A stretch of DNA of 44,237 nucleotides from CAZKFN01 sp964552035 (GTDB taxonomy: Bacteria > Bacteroidota > Bacteroidia > Flavobacteriales_E > Vicingaceae): NCBI GenBank assembly GCA_964552035.1, contig CAZKFN010000010.1, positions 1 through 44,237 on the forward strand, read 5' to 3'. Positions 6,604-16,437 of the stretch are shown one piece after another (the first letter of the stretch is position 1; the number at the start of each line of letters is the position of its first letter). The notes under the pieces were generated by a model. The model did not search any database, was not told where the DNA came from, and saw only the letters and a list, made by a program, of their open reading frames with translations. The translations under genes were made by a program, and so were the position numbers.

Positions 6604-7998
6604 TTAATGTTTTAAAAGTTGTTTCTTTTTAAATAAAGCTTTATTTTTTTCTACAAAAACTTCCAAAGTTTTAAAGAAACTAAGAATATCTTCTTCGGTA
6701 TTGTCGGGATTAATGGTGACCAATCTTACAAATACATTCTCTTTAAATGCCCCATAGCTAACCATGGTTTGGGCATTTTCATAGAGTGCTGCGCAGAGTT
6801 TTTCAGCGGGAATATCTTTATAATTAAAGCAAATAGAAATAGAATCCTCGTGGCTATAAAGAGTATAATCCTTGTTCTTTCTAACATACTCCCTAGCCAC
6901 ATCAGCCAAATAAAATTGATGGTTTATTAAAGCTCCCATACCAACTGTGCCAATTGATTTCCATAGGGTCCATAATTTTAAAGCATCATTTCTCCTACCA
7001 CATTGAATGGAAGTTTTCCCTAAATTATATTCGTCATTGTCTGATTGATATAAATAATTAGCATCATTTGAAAAGGAAGTATTGAGCTGTTTTTTATCTT
7101 TCACAAGAAGTAAAGAACAACTCAAAGGAGTTCCTAACATCTTATGCCCATTAATACTAAAGGAGTCTGCTTTTTCAGCACCTTTTACAAGATGCTTGTA
7201 TTTTGTACTAAATACAACACCGCCAGAATATGCACCGTCAATATGTAGCCATAATCTTTCATTTTGACAAATAGTAGCTAATTTATCAATAGGGTCAAAT
7301 GCTCCTAAAACGGTTGTACCTGCTGTGGCATTAACAAGAAAAGGGTGAAACCCATTACTTTTATCTGCTTTAATTTTTCGAATCAATTCCTCCACTATCA
7401 TTTGACCTTTATCATTTACTGGGATATATCGAATTTGATTTCTTCCAATACCCATTAAGGCAGCATTCTTTTCAATAGAATAATGGCATACTTCCGAAGT
7501 ATAAATACACATTTTTTCATGAACACCACTATATCTTATATCACTTTTATAATGGTCTCTAGCCATTACCATAGCCATGAAGTTGCTCATTGACCCACCG
7601 GGAGCAATTGTTCCTCCTGAAAATTTATCGTAACCAATTAATTCAGCTGTTTTACTTAAGACTTCTTTTTCCACCCCAACCATGGGGCCAGCAATTTTGT
7701 AAGTGTACATGCTGGTGTTGAGTATTACAGCTAATAAATCTCCTAACACCGCCTTACTTCTTCTTCCTCCATAAAGCTGATTAAAAAATTTATTGCCTGC
7801 AACTCTGGGAGTATTGAGTACAAGCTTGCTAAGACTTTGGTAAAATTCTTTATCGTTAATTCCCTGTTCCCCCAAACGAAGATCCAGTACTTCAAACATT
7901 GCTTCGGCCTCAATCGGTGGAACTACAGGTTCTTCTTTCTCCGCCTGAAGGAATCGAGCTACAATTTCAAGAAATTGGGAAAGGTCGTTTTTATCCAT
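6604..7998 (-). CDS. group II PLP-dependent amino acid decarboxylase
   Basis: The 464-aa protein belongs to the glutamate/aromatic/aspartate decarboxylase family (fold type I). The PLP lysine is Lys286 in SINGHKMLG, Asp254 in LHIDGAYSGG binds the pyridine nitrogen, His172 (CHYS) stacks on the ring, and GGTIAPGGSMSNF at ~128-140 binds the phosphate. Family members decarboxylate glutamate, aspartate, 2,4-diaminobutyrate, cysteine sulfinate or aromatic amino acids; the substrate cannot be settled from motifs. Its neighbours, a HAD phosphatase and a YpdA-like reductase on the same strand, do not name a pathway. Confidence 0.88.
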   Translation of the reverse strand: MDKNDLSQFLEIVARFLQAEKEEPVVPPIEAEAMFEVLDLRLGEQGINDKEFYQSLSKLVLNTPRVAGNKFFNQLYGGRRSKAVLGDLLAVILNTSMYTYKIAGPMVGVEKEVLSKTAELIGYDKFSGGTIAPGGSMSNFMAMVMARDHYKSDIRYSGVHEKMCIYTSEVCHYSIEKNAALMGIGRNQIRYIPVNDKGQMIVEELIRKIKADKSNGFHPFLVNATAGTTVLGAFDPIDKLATICQNERLWLHIDGAYSGGVVFSTKYKHLVKGAEKADSFSINGHKMLGTPLSCSLLLVKDKKQLNTSFSNDANYLYQSDNDEYNLGKTSIQCGRRNDALKLWTLWKSIGTVGMGALINHQFYLADVAREYVRKNKDYTLYSHEDSISICFNYKDIPAEKLCAALYENAQTMVSYGAFKENVFVRLVTINPDNTEEDILSFFKTLEVFVEKNKALFKKKQLLKH

Positions 7999-8074
7999 GT
8001 TTATGTATTTGCTCCAAGTTTTTAGAGCTCCATTTTAAATTACTTTGCAAAATAAGGGAAAAAGAGAATCCTTT

Positions 8075-9100
8075 TTAGCTTATCGCCTTTGAAAATGATG
8101 AATTATCTTTTGCTTCTTTTTTAAGAATACAGTCTGTAATTAATTTTGCATGTATTCTTGAATTTTCTATAAACCATATATGGGTTTGCATTCCCCCACA
8201 AATAACTCCTGCTAAAAATAAATTAGAAACATTCGTTTCCATAGTATCTTCAGCATACTGAGGGAGTTTATTTTTATCATTTGAAATTTCTATGCCCATA
8301 CTTTTCAAGAAAGGCAAATTAGGTTGATATCCTGTTAGTGCTAAAACAAAATCATTTTCAATATTTTTCACTCCTTCTAGGTCTTCAAAAACAACTTCAT
8401 GTTCTTTAATTTCTTTTAGTTGGGCATTGTAGTAGGCTTTGATACTCCCTTCTTTAATTCTGTTTAAGATATCTGGTTTTACCCAATATTTCACCCTTTC
8501 TCCTATCTCACTACCACGAATAATCATGCTAACATTACCTCCCTTGCGATAAATTTCTAAAGCTGCATCAACTGCGGAATTGCTCGCTCCAACAATTACA
8601 ATATTTTGAGTGGCATAATAATGGGGATCATGATAATAGTGAGAAACTTTAGATAACTCCTCCCCTGGAATGTTTAATAAATTAGGGATGTCATAAAAAC
8701 CAGTTGCGATGATGGTATATTTTGAGGTATACTTCCTTTTGTTTGTAATTATTTGATGAAAATCATTAGAATTGTCAACTCTTAAAACCTCTTCAAAGAG
8801 GTGGATATTCAATTCATTTGAGCTCGCAATTCTTCTATAATATTCTAGAGCTTCGTTTTTTGTTGGCTTGGGATTATTACTAATAAAAGGGACATCATTA
8901 ATTTCTAGCTTTTCAGAAGTAGAAAAAAACCGCATATTGTTTGGGTAGTGATATAAAGAATTTACCAACGTTCCTTTTTCTAAAATTAAGTAGGAGAGTT
9001 TGTTTTTTTGAGCTGCTAATCCACATGCTATTCCTATTGGACCACAGCCTACAATAACGATATCGTAATCTAAATTTTCCATTGCTGCAAAATTAGACAT
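8075..9100 (-). CDS. ypdA: YpdA-type FAD/NADPH disulfide reductase (putative bacilliredoxin reductase)
   Basis: Two Rossmann motifs mark this flavoprotein: VGCGPIGIACG near the N-terminus for FAD and IVGASNSAVDAALE around residue 170 for NADPH. ATGFYDIPN and a late LFLAGVICGGMQ complete the pattern of the thioredoxin-reductase-like family. The overall sequence fits YpdA, the NADPH-dependent reductase of bacillithiol disulfide, or of bacilliredoxins, in low-GC Gram-positives and many Bacteroidota. No CxxC motif is visible, as expected for YpdA. A second Met at residue 7 (9082) gives a length closer to the family and is a plausible alternative start. It lies head to head with ligA. Confidence 0.85.
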   Translation of the reverse strand: MSNFAAMENLDYDIVIVGCGPIGIACGLAAQKNKLSYLILEKGTLVNSLYHYPNNMRFFSTSEKLEINDVPFISNNPKPTKNEALEYYRRIASSNELNIHLFEEVLRVDNSNDFHQIITNKRKYTSKYTIIATGFYDIPNLLNIPGEELSKVSHYYHDPHYYATQNIVIVGASNSAVDAALEIYRKGGNVSMIIRGSEIGERVKYWVKPDILNRIKEGSIKAYYNAQLKEIKEHEVVFEDLEGVKNIENDFVLALTGYQPNLPFLKSMGIEISNDKNKLPQYAEDTMETNVSNLFLAGVICGGMQTHIWFIENSRIHAKLITDCILKKEAKDNSSFSKAIS

Positions 9101-9212
9101 TGAAAGGCAAATTATTAAAGCTTTTTATCCCTATGTTTTTAGAGACAATTCTTATCTTTAGGCTGTTTTTACAAAGAGTCTAAGTACTTAATATTTTAAT
9201 CCATTGAAGGAA

Positions 9213-11231
9213 ATGCAAAGAGAAGAAGCTGAGAAAAGAATTATAAAACTTACCGAAGAATTAAATGCTTACAATCATGCATACTATATTGAAGATCAAT
9301 CACTGATTAGCGATTATGAGTTTGACATGAAGTTGGAGGAATTGCAGGAATTAGAAGAAAAATTTCCAGAACTTGCCGATGAGAACTCTCCAAGCAAACG
9401 CGTAGGCGGAGAAATAATAAAATCCTTTAAAACGATTAAGCATCGCTACCCCATGTTGTCTTTGGCGAATAGCTATAATCGTACAGAACTAATGGAATTT
9501 GACAATAGAGTTCAGCGTCTAGCAGGGAAAAAGGTCACTTATGTTTGTGAATTAAAATATGATGGAGTGGCCATTGGAATAACGTATAAAAATGGAAGAT
9601 TACAAACGGCAATAACTAGGGGAAATGGAGAAGAAGGAGATGAGATAACTGCTAATGTTAAAACCATTCGTTCTATTCCTTTAAAACTTAAAGGAAATTA
9701 CCCGGAGGATTTTGACATTCGTGGAGAGATATTTTTCCCTTTAAGTAGATTTAAAAAACTCAATGAAAAAAGAGAAAAAGAAGGAGAAGAGCTTTTTGCA
9801 AATCCTAGAAATACTGCTTCCGGCTCTTTAAAGTTACAAGACTCTGCTGAGGTAGCTAAAAGAAAATTAGATTGTTTTTTGTATTATGTTGTTGGAGAAA
9901 ATCTTCCATTTGACAATCATTTCGATAATTTAAAAGCAGCTGGGGAATGGGGATTTAAGGTTCCTACAGAAAATCACAAGCTGATTAAAACTTGTAATAA
10001 TATAGATGAAATTTTAGAATTTGTAGATTATTGGGATGAAAAGCGCTCTACATTAGATTTTGAAATTGACGGAATTGTAATTAAGGTCAATGATTATAAT
10101 TTACAAGAAGAGTTAGGCTATACAGCAAAAAGTCCACGTTGGGCAATAGCTTATAAATTTAAGGCAGAACAAGTTGAAACTAAATTGAATAAAATTACTT
10201 ATCAAGTAGGAAGAACAGGAGCTATTACTCCGGTTGCTAATTTAGAACCGGTTTTATTGGCGGGAACTATTGTTAAGCGCGCCTCTTTGCACAATGCCGA
10301 TCAAATTGAAAAACTGGATGTAAGAGAAGGAGATACAGTTCAAGTAGAAAAAGGTGGAGAAATTATTCCAAAAATTGTGGGGGTAAACTTGGAAGAACGC
10401 CCTAAGGATTCTCAAGCTACTGTTTATGCCACACATTGTCCTGAGTGTCATTCGGAGTTGATAAGATTAGAAGGAGAAGCACAACACTATTGCCCCAATG
10501 TTTGGGCTTGTCCACCTCAGATAAAAGGCAAAATGACCCATTATATATCGAGAAGGGCAATGGACATTGATGGACTTGGGGAGGAAACTATTGAGATGTT
10601 ATATGATGTGGGTTTAATTCAAAATGTAGCAGATTTATACACTTTAAAAAAGGAAGATTTACTTCCATTGGAGCGAATGGCCGAAAAGTCTGCTAACAAT
10701 TTAATTGAAGGTGTAGAGGCCTCAAAACAAGCACCTTTTGAGCGCTTACTTTTTGCATTGGGCATACGTTATGTAGGAGAAACTGTAGCTAAAAAATTAG
10801 CCTTATATTTTAAAAATATGAAAGCCATTCAAACAGCATCTTTTGAGGAGTTAATAACTGTAGACGAAATTGGTGAACGTATTGCAGAAAGTGTAATTTC
10901 CTTTTTCGCAGAGGAAAGAAATAGTTTGTTGGTAGCGCGTTTGGAGGAATTAGGTTTGCCCATGGAAATCTTAGAGAAAGAGTCTACCCAAAAATCTGAT
11001 ATTTTAGAAGGGAAAAGCTTTGTCATCTCCGGAGTATTTATAAATTATTCAAGAAAGGAATTAAAACAGCTCATCGAAGATTACGGAGGTAAAAATGTAA
11101 GTGCTTTATCTGGTAAAACCAATTATTTGCTTGCTGGAGATAAGATGGGGCCTGCTAAAAAAGTACAAGCAGAAAAGCTTGGGATTAAAATCCTTACAGA
11201 ATCGGAGTTTGTTCAAATGATTCAAAGCTAA
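9213..11231 (+). CDS. ligA: NAD-dependent DNA ligase LigA
   Basis: LigA seals nicks in replication and repair by adenylating itself from NAD. The domains are in canonical order: domain Ia (NHAYYIEDQSLISDYEFD), the adenylation domain with the active Lys115 in CELKYDGVAIG, an OB fold, a zinc finger with CPECH and a later CPNVWACPPQ, helix-hairpin-helix repeats (~440-580), and a C-terminal BRCT domain from ILEGKSFVISGVF. The C-x5-C spacing in the second half of the zinc finger has one extra residue compared with many bacteria; from memory it is common in Bacteroidota. I chose ATG at 9213; TTG at 9204 in the same frame would add three residues. Confidence 0.95.
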   Translation: MQREEAEKRIIKLTEELNAYNHAYYIEDQSLISDYEFDMKLEELQELEEKFPELADENSPSKRVGGEIIKSFKTIKHRYPMLSLANSYNRTELMEFDNRVQRLAGKKVTYVCELKYDGVAIGITYKNGRLQTAITRGNGEEGDEITANVKTIRSIPLKLKGNYPEDFDIRGEIFFPLSRFKKLNEKREKEGEELFANPRNTASGSLKLQDSAEVAKRKLDCFLYYVVGENLPFDNHFDNLKAAGEWGFKVPTENHKLIKTCNNIDEILEFVDYWDEKRSTLDFEIDGIVIKVNDYNLQEELGYTAKSPRWAIAYKFKAEQVETKLNKITYQVGRTGAITPVANLEPVLLAGTIVKRASLHNADQIEKLDVREGDTVQVEKGGEIIPKIVGVNLEERPKDSQATVYATHCPECHSELIRLEGEAQHYCPNVWACPPQIKGKMTHYISRRAMDIDGLGEETIEMLYDVGLIQNVADLYTLKKEDLLPLERMAEKSANNLIEGVEASKQAPFERLLFALGIRYVGETVAKKLALYFKNMKAIQTASFEELITVDEIGERIAESVISFFAEERNSLLVARLEELGLPMEILEKESTQKSDILEGKSFVISGVFINYSRKELKQLIEDYGGKNVSALSGKTNYLLAGDKMGPAKKVQAEKLGIKILTESEFVQMIQS

Positions 11232-11305
11232 AAACCGAGAACGATAAAGGTTGAAATACTTTCACTTCAGTAAATAATAGTAATTTCGCATAAAAGCATT
11301 CCTTG

Positions 11306-12256
11306 ATGAAGATAAGCGGTTTTAGTTTTGGTAGAAATGTCTCTAAGTTATACTATCCCATAAAAGAATCCATACTTTCAATTTTACCGATTTGCGATGA
11401 GTTTATTTTTGTTTTAGGAAAAGGAGATGCAGATGATAATACAAGAGAAATTTTAGAGAGCATCTCCTCGCCTAAGTTAAAGATTATTGATTCAGTTTGG
11501 GATACTGAGGCCTATCCAAATGGTATGGAAAATGCTCATCAAACGGATATAGCCATGCAGCATTGCTCAGGAGATTGGCTGTTTTATGTGCAGGCAGATG
11601 AGGTAGTTCATGAGAACTATTTGCCCATTATTCAAAAGAGATGTAAAGAGTTGATAGATCATAAAGAGGTTGAAGGATTACTCTTTAAATACAAGCATTT
11701 TTTTGGAGATTATAATCATTATATCAATCATCATGGTTGGTATCAAAATGAAATTAGGATTGTTAGAAACCATCCGGATATCCACTCTTTTGAATCGGCT
11801 CAATCCTTTAGAAGAATCCCCAATTTTGATGGGAAAAGTTACCGACAACAAGCAGGGACGCATAAGTTAAAAGTCGCTGCAGTTGATGCCTATATTTATC
11901 ATTATGGTTGGGTAAGGCCACCGCATTATATGCAAAACAAAAAGAAAGCATTAGACGGAATTCACAAGGGTGAAAAGAAAGTAGAAGCCTTGTATGAGGG
12001 TGCTGAAGTTGAATTTGATTACGGTTCTTTAAAAAATTTGCCAAAATTCACAAAAACCCACCCAAAAGTGATGAAAGATAAAATAAAAGATTTTGATTGG
12101 GCGGATAAATTAAATTATACAAGCAATCAAATCCCAAAAAGAGAAAAATTCAAACATGAAAGAATGAAGTATCGTATTATTTCATTTTTGGAGCGAAACC
12201 TCAATGGGGGAAAACATTTCTTCCCTTTTAAAAACTGGGAATTATTAGATTTATAA
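11306..12256 (+). CDS. glycosyltransferase family 2-like protein
   Basis: The 316-aa protein has the opening layout of a GT-A enzyme: FGRNVSKLYYPIKESILSIL for the first strand and helix, then DEFIFVLGKGDADDNTREIL, and an acidic motif QADEVV at ~95 where the DxD of the fold is expected. The C-terminal third is rich in Lys, His and aromatic residues and resembles no domain I know. The ABC exporter MsbA-like gene begins 9 nt later, so the two are likely cotranscribed; a sugar added to a lipid that is then flipped is a reasonable guess. ATG at 11306 is preferred over TTG at 11303. Confidence 0.75.
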   Translation: MKISGFSFGRNVSKLYYPIKESILSILPICDEFIFVLGKGDADDNTREILESISSPKLKIIDSVWDTEAYPNGMENAHQTDIAMQHCSGDWLFYVQADEVVHENYLPIIQKRCKELIDHKEVEGLLFKYKHFFGDYNHYINHHGWYQNEIRIVRNHPDIHSFESAQSFRRIPNFDGKSYRQQAGTHKLKVAAVDAYIYHYGWVRPPHYMQNKKKALDGIHKGEKKVEALYEGAEVEFDYGSLKNLPKFTKTHPKVMKDKIKDFDWADKLNYTSNQIPKREKFKHERMKYRIISFLERNLNGGKHFFPFKNWELLDL

Positions 12257-12265
12257 AAGTATTAT

Positions 12266-14089
12266 ATGAAGAGTCTTTTTAAGATAATAAAATACATGAT
12301 TCCCTATAAGATGCTTGCTTTTTTAAGCATCTTCGCCAATATTATTCACGTAATCTTTCATCTGCTTTCAATTTTGGCATTTATCCCATTCTTACAAATT
12401 CTTTTTGGAGATTCAGAAAGAGTTTATGAAAAACCTTCCTTTGAATTAACTTCGGATTTCGTGGAACAAACCTTCAGCTATTATATGACGCCATACATTG
12501 AATTACATGGTGAGCTGGGAGCCTTGTATTTCATATGTGTTACTGTAGCTGTCTTATTTTTCTTTAAAAACCTTTTTCGTTATTTCTCTAAATTTTTTAT
12601 TGCTTCTATTCGCAGCGGAGTAGTGAGAGATATTCGTAGAGATGTATATGAGAAAATTCTAGTTCTTCCCTTGTCTTTTTATTCAGAAGAAAAAAAGGGG
12701 GATATCATTAGTAGAATTACAGGAGATGTTCAAGAAATTGAATGGTCTATTATGAATTCTCTAGAATTAATTTTCAGGGATCCGATTACCATTATATTGT
12801 CTTTAGTCTTTATGATAACCATCAATGCAGAGCTGACTTTGTTCTCTTTGATTTTACTCCCTATTAGTGGGTTGATTATCGGTAGAATTGGGAAGAGTTT
12901 AAAAAGAACCTCTTCCAAACTTCAAATAAGAATGGGAGAATTATTATCTAGAGTTGAGGAAACTTTAACAGGGCTGAGAATTATTAAAGCCTTTAATGCT
13001 GAAAAAGAAGCTAATCAGAAGTTTGAGGACATTAATGAGGTATACAGAACTACCATGCTAAGAATGTTTAGAAAGAGGGATTTAGCTTCTCCACTTTCCG
13101 AGTTTTTAGGAGCAATGGTTATGGTGGTATTAGTTTGGTACGGAGGAAAAATGGTATTAGACCCAGCTATTTCTTTTAAAGGGGGAGAATTTATAGGTTA
13201 TATTGCCATGTTTTCTCAATTGTTAAGTCCTGCAAAATCTTTATCTACTGCTTATTATAACATTCAAAAAGGGGCGGCATCTACCGAGCGAATTGAAATG
13301 ATATTGCAAGCAGAAAATACCATAAAAGATAAAGCTGATGCTAAGGAAATCAAGACTTTTCAAAAGGAGATTTTATATAAAGATTTAAGCTTTACCTATG
13401 ATGGGGAGCATTTTGTTTTAAAAGATATTAACCTCACCATAGAAAAGGGGAAAACAGTAGCTTTAGTAGGGCAATCTGGAGGAGGGAAATCAACAATGGC
13501 AGATTTGTTGCCCCGATTTTACGATCCTCATAAAGGAGGGATTTTAATTGACGATATAGACCTTAGAGCTTATAAACTTCAGGATGTAAGGTCATTAATG
13601 GGTATTGTTTCTCAGCAATCCATTTTGTTTAATGATACAGTTTTTAATAATATCGCTTTAGGCGCAGAGTCGCCGACAATAGAGGAAGTTATCAAAGCCG
13701 CTAAAATTGCCAATGCACATGAATTTATTGAGGCTTTAGCTGAAGGCTATAATACCAATATCGGAGATGGTGGGAATAAGCTTTCCGGAGGTCAAAAACA
13801 ACGTATCAGCATTGCAAGAGCAGTTCTTAAAAATCCACCAATTATGATTCTTGATGAGGCAACTTCAGCTTTAGATACTGAATCAGAAAAATTAGTTCAA
13901 GATGCTTTATACAAATTGATGGAAAATAGAACTTCTGTTGTCATAGCGCATAGGTTATCAACCATTCAGCACGCAGATGAAATTATAGTAATAGAAAATG
14001 GAGAAATTGTTGAAAGAGGAAATCACGAAAGTTTAATTGCTCAAGCAGGGGTTTATAAAAAGCTAACAGATTTACAAACTTTTGCTTAG
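12266..14089 (+). CDS. MsbA-like ABC exporter (fused membrane and ATPase domains)
   Basis: This 607-aa half-transporter has six membrane helices in residues ~15-330 followed by an ATPase domain. Walker A is VGQSGGGKST at 401-410, the signature is LSGGQKQR near 507, Walker B is IMILDEATSALD, and the switch His is in VIAHRLST. It acts as a homodimer in the inner membrane. The layout fits lipid A or lipid-linked glycan exporters (MsbA family), in line with a glycosyltransferase gene 9 nt upstream. Multidrug export is the main alternative. Its stop overlaps the convergent gene by 4 nt. Confidence 0.88.
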   Translation: MKSLFKIIKYMIPYKMLAFLSIFANIIHVIFHLLSILAFIPFLQILFGDSERVYEKPSFELTSDFVEQTFSYYMTPYIELHGELGALYFICVTVAVLFFFKNLFRYFSKFFIASIRSGVVRDIRRDVYEKILVLPLSFYSEEKKGDIISRITGDVQEIEWSIMNSLELIFRDPITIILSLVFMITINAELTLFSLILLPISGLIIGRIGKSLKRTSSKLQIRMGELLSRVEETLTGLRIIKAFNAEKEANQKFEDINEVYRTTMLRMFRKRDLASPLSEFLGAMVMVVLVWYGGKMVLDPAISFKGGEFIGYIAMFSQLLSPAKSLSTAYYNIQKGAASTERIEMILQAENTIKDKADAKEIKTFQKEILYKDLSFTYDGEHFVLKDINLTIEKGKTVALVGQSGGGKSTMADLLPRFYDPHKGGILIDDIDLRAYKLQDVRSLMGIVSQQSILFNDTVFNNIALGAESPTIEEVIKAAKIANAHEFIEALAEGYNTNIGDGGNKLSGGQKQRISIARAVLKNPPIMILDEATSALDTESEKLVQDALYKLMENRTSVVIAHRLSTIQHADEIIVIENGEIVERGNHESLIAQAGVYKKLTDLQTFA

Positions 14090-14910
14090 TGAGCTTTTTC
14101 TATAAGATGATTGCTACGGCTTTCTTCCCTTATTAAATCATCATAAATTTGTTGAGTGAGAATGGGAAAATAATTTCCAATTATCTGATTTATATTATTG
14201 ATATGTGAAGGTAGCTTAGTTTTAGAAATCCCTGTTGACAACATTAAACCATCATTTCTATAAATCGTATAATGAAGCTTTAGTTCTCTTTCATTATCTG
14301 TACTACCCAAATGCATAGACTCAGTATAGATGTTGTTAAAATCAAGTTCCGTTATAAAAATGCAGTAATCAACATCAAATTTTTTTGTTAAGCTATCAAT
14401 TATCTTATCGTTGGTAACTATAGCTTTCATATACCTTTCCTTTTCGTCTCTTTTACTGACTATTTGTCCATTTTTAATTCCATTATTCGATTGTTTTTTA
14501 GGTTTTCTTTTGAATTTTGTTGCTAGGGTTTTTGCAGGGTTTTCTCTGTTATTTTTAGGAACAAGTTCATATTCCATTCTAACATTTTCACGAATATGGT
14601 TTAGAATATTATGAGCACTATCTTGATCCATATCATAAAAGGAGTTGACATCACAATTTTCAAAAGTGTGGAGAATATTTTGATCCACTGCTCTTCTAAA
14701 TCGCTCGATAATTTCTATAGTTTCAAGACTGTTGTACTTTGCTATGGCTGAGTTAGCATCAGAAAGATACATGTCAGCTTCAAAGGGGATAAGCAATATA
14801 GTCTGTTCATTTAAATCAAAAGGCTCATCGATATACATCCTTGTGGAATGCTGTGCAAAAAGTAAGGTAGAAAAAGGGATGAATAGTGCTAAGAGTAGAT
14901 ACGGTCTCAT
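14086..14910 (-). CDS. exported protein of unknown function
   Basis: I do not recognise this 274-aa protein. It starts with a clear signal peptide (residues 1-19, LLLALFIPFSTLLFAQ) and is then mostly polar, with a basic stretch around 130-150 (KFKRKPKKQSNN) and a C-terminal half that looks alpha/beta (VDYCIFITELDF, LHYTIYRND). The latter could be a lipoprotein-like periplasmic domain of the kind that handles uncharacterised envelope tasks, but there is no lipobox cysteine. It stands alone between the ABC exporter and rseP. Confidence 0.65.
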   Translation of the reverse strand: MRPYLLLALFIPFSTLLFAQHSTRMYIDEPFDLNEQTILLIPFEADMYLSDANSAIAKYNSLETIEIIERFRRAVDQNILHTFENCDVNSFYDMDQDSAHNILNHIRENVRMEYELVPKNNRENPAKTLATKFKRKPKKQSNNGIKNGQIVSKRDEKERYMKAIVTNDKIIDSLTKKFDVDYCIFITELDFNNIYTESMHLGSTDNERELKLHYTIYRNDGLMLSTGISKTKLPSHINNINQIIGNYFPILTQQIYDDLIREESRSNHLIEKAH

Positions 14911-14925
14911 TTTTTATATTTCCTA

Positions 14926-14933
14926 CAAACTTA
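14926..14933 (-). promoter_or_regulatory. -7 box for the exported protein gene
   Basis: On the minus strand this reads TAAGTTTG, a full match to TAnnTTTG, 16 nt before the start codon. No TTG lies at the usual distance; GTTA is in its place. Confidence 0.45.
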
Positions 14934-15016
14934 AGCGCGTTCTAGCTTAGCTTAACGATAAAACGCAAGAACTTAAACACATTGAGCTGTTAAAAACCTT
15001 TGATGAATACTGGAAC

Positions 15017-16333
15017 TTAGAATAATTTTAAGATATCATTTCCATTAGCAAGAATCATTAAGGCCAGCAATAAGATTATCCCCACAATTTGAGCATATTC
15101 TAAAAACTTTTCTCTTGGTTTTTTGCCGGAAATAATTTCCACCAATAAAAATAACACATGCCCTCCATCAAGTGCTGGGATAGGCAAGAGGTTCATTATC
15201 GCTAAAATTATGGATAAGAAAGCCGTAAAACTCCAGAAGTGTTGCCAATCCCATTGTGGAGAAAAAGCTTTCCCTATGGTTAAAAATCCTCCTAAAGATT
15301 TATAAGCTCCTGTTTCAGGCATAAAAATTAATTTCATCTGTTGCAAATAGCTTACAAATGAATCATATGTTTTTTGTGCTCCTGCAGGTAGAGATTCAAA
15401 GAAGCCATATTTTCGAGTTTCAAAGGCCAATTGTTTATCCAAGGGAGTATTGGCAAAACCTATGGTTCCATTTTCTGAGGTGGTTGCAAACAATTCTACA
15501 TTATGTCCTTCTCTATTGACGGTTAGTTTCACCTCTTTGTTTTTATTTTTTTGAAGATAGGAAACAACATCTTGAAAAAACGGGGTTTCTATTCCATCTA
15601 TCGCTAATATTTGATCACCAGACTGAAGCCCGGCTTTTTCAGCAGGACTATCTTCCATAGTTTGATCTACTATTGGCAGTATAGCCGGTTCTATAAATGA
15701 CTCTTGGCTTTCAATTAACTTGGCAATTGTTCCCGAAGGGATTGCAATATCTTTTAATTCTCAGTTTCTATTAAGAGTTAGACTCTTTGATTTATCAAGG
15801 ACAATTCTAAGTTGAATTTCATTAAAGTTTTTGATTTCACTTCCATTGACTGCTAGTATTTTATCCCCACTTTCTAAGCCCATAATATTAGCAGTTGCAT
15901 TGCTATAAATACCATGAACTGCATTTTCTGTAGGTAGGAATTGAGTTCCCCAAGTAAAAATTACCATAGCGTATATGACTACTCCAAGAATAACATTTAC
16001 CGTAACTCCTCCAAGCATAATAATTAAGCGTTGCCAAGCAGGTTTGGAGCGAAATTCCCAAGGTTGAGGTGGTTTTTTCATCTGTTCCTTATCCATGGAT
16101 TCATCGATCATTCCCGCGATTTTAACATAACCACCTAGCGGAAGCCAACCTATACCATATTCTGTTTCCCCTTTTTTAAATTTAAATAGGGAAAACCAAG
16201 GATCAAAGAAAAGATAAAACTTTTCCACCTTAGTTTTGAATAACTTAGCGGGAATAAAATGTCCCATTTCGTGAAGTAACACTAAAATGGATAAACTTAA
16301 AATTAATTGGCTTGCTTGAATTAAAATGTCCAT
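15017..16333 (-). pseudogene. rseP: RseP-type site-2 metalloprotease interrupted by one in-frame TGA
   Basis: RseP cleaves anti-sigma factors inside the membrane. The N-terminal helix carries the zinc motif HEMGH, then GGYVKIAGM and a first PDZ domain. The C-terminal part has a second PDZ (SPAEKAGLQSGDQILAIDG) and the third zinc-ligand motif NLLPIPALDGGH. A TGA at 15761-15763 splits the gene after SLTLNRN; the same frame then continues ELKDIAIPSGTIAKLIES without any length change, and a glycine (GGA) is the residue expected. ATG at 16333 is chosen because the upstream TTG at 16351 lies inside a -7 box. dxr lies just upstream, a common pairing. It could be a nonsense mutation, a sequencing error or, less likely, readthrough. 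Confidence 0.85.
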
Positions 16334-16348
16334 GGGAAAAATTTGCGA

Positions 16349-16356
16349 CAAAAGTA
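16349..16356 (-). promoter_or_regulatory. -7 box of rseP
   Basis: On the minus strand it reads TACTTTTG, a full match to TAnnTTTG. No clear TTG lies upstream. Its position argues that rseP starts at 16333 and not at the TTG inside the box. Confidence 0.5.
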
Positions 16357-16437
16357 AGGATTATAGGGAGAAGTAATTGGAATTATTATTGGTCTATTAA
16401 AATGTTTTAAGAATCTTTTAATTTGCTAATAAGTTCA

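Noticed and set aside
11281..11288. TAATTTCG as a promoter of the glycosyltransferase-exporter operon
   Set aside because: It misses one base of the -7 consensus and the nearest TTG is 27 nt upstream, too far.
14089..14100. A terminator between the ABC exporter and the convergent gene
   Set aside because: The genes overlap and no inverted repeat is visible at their ends.
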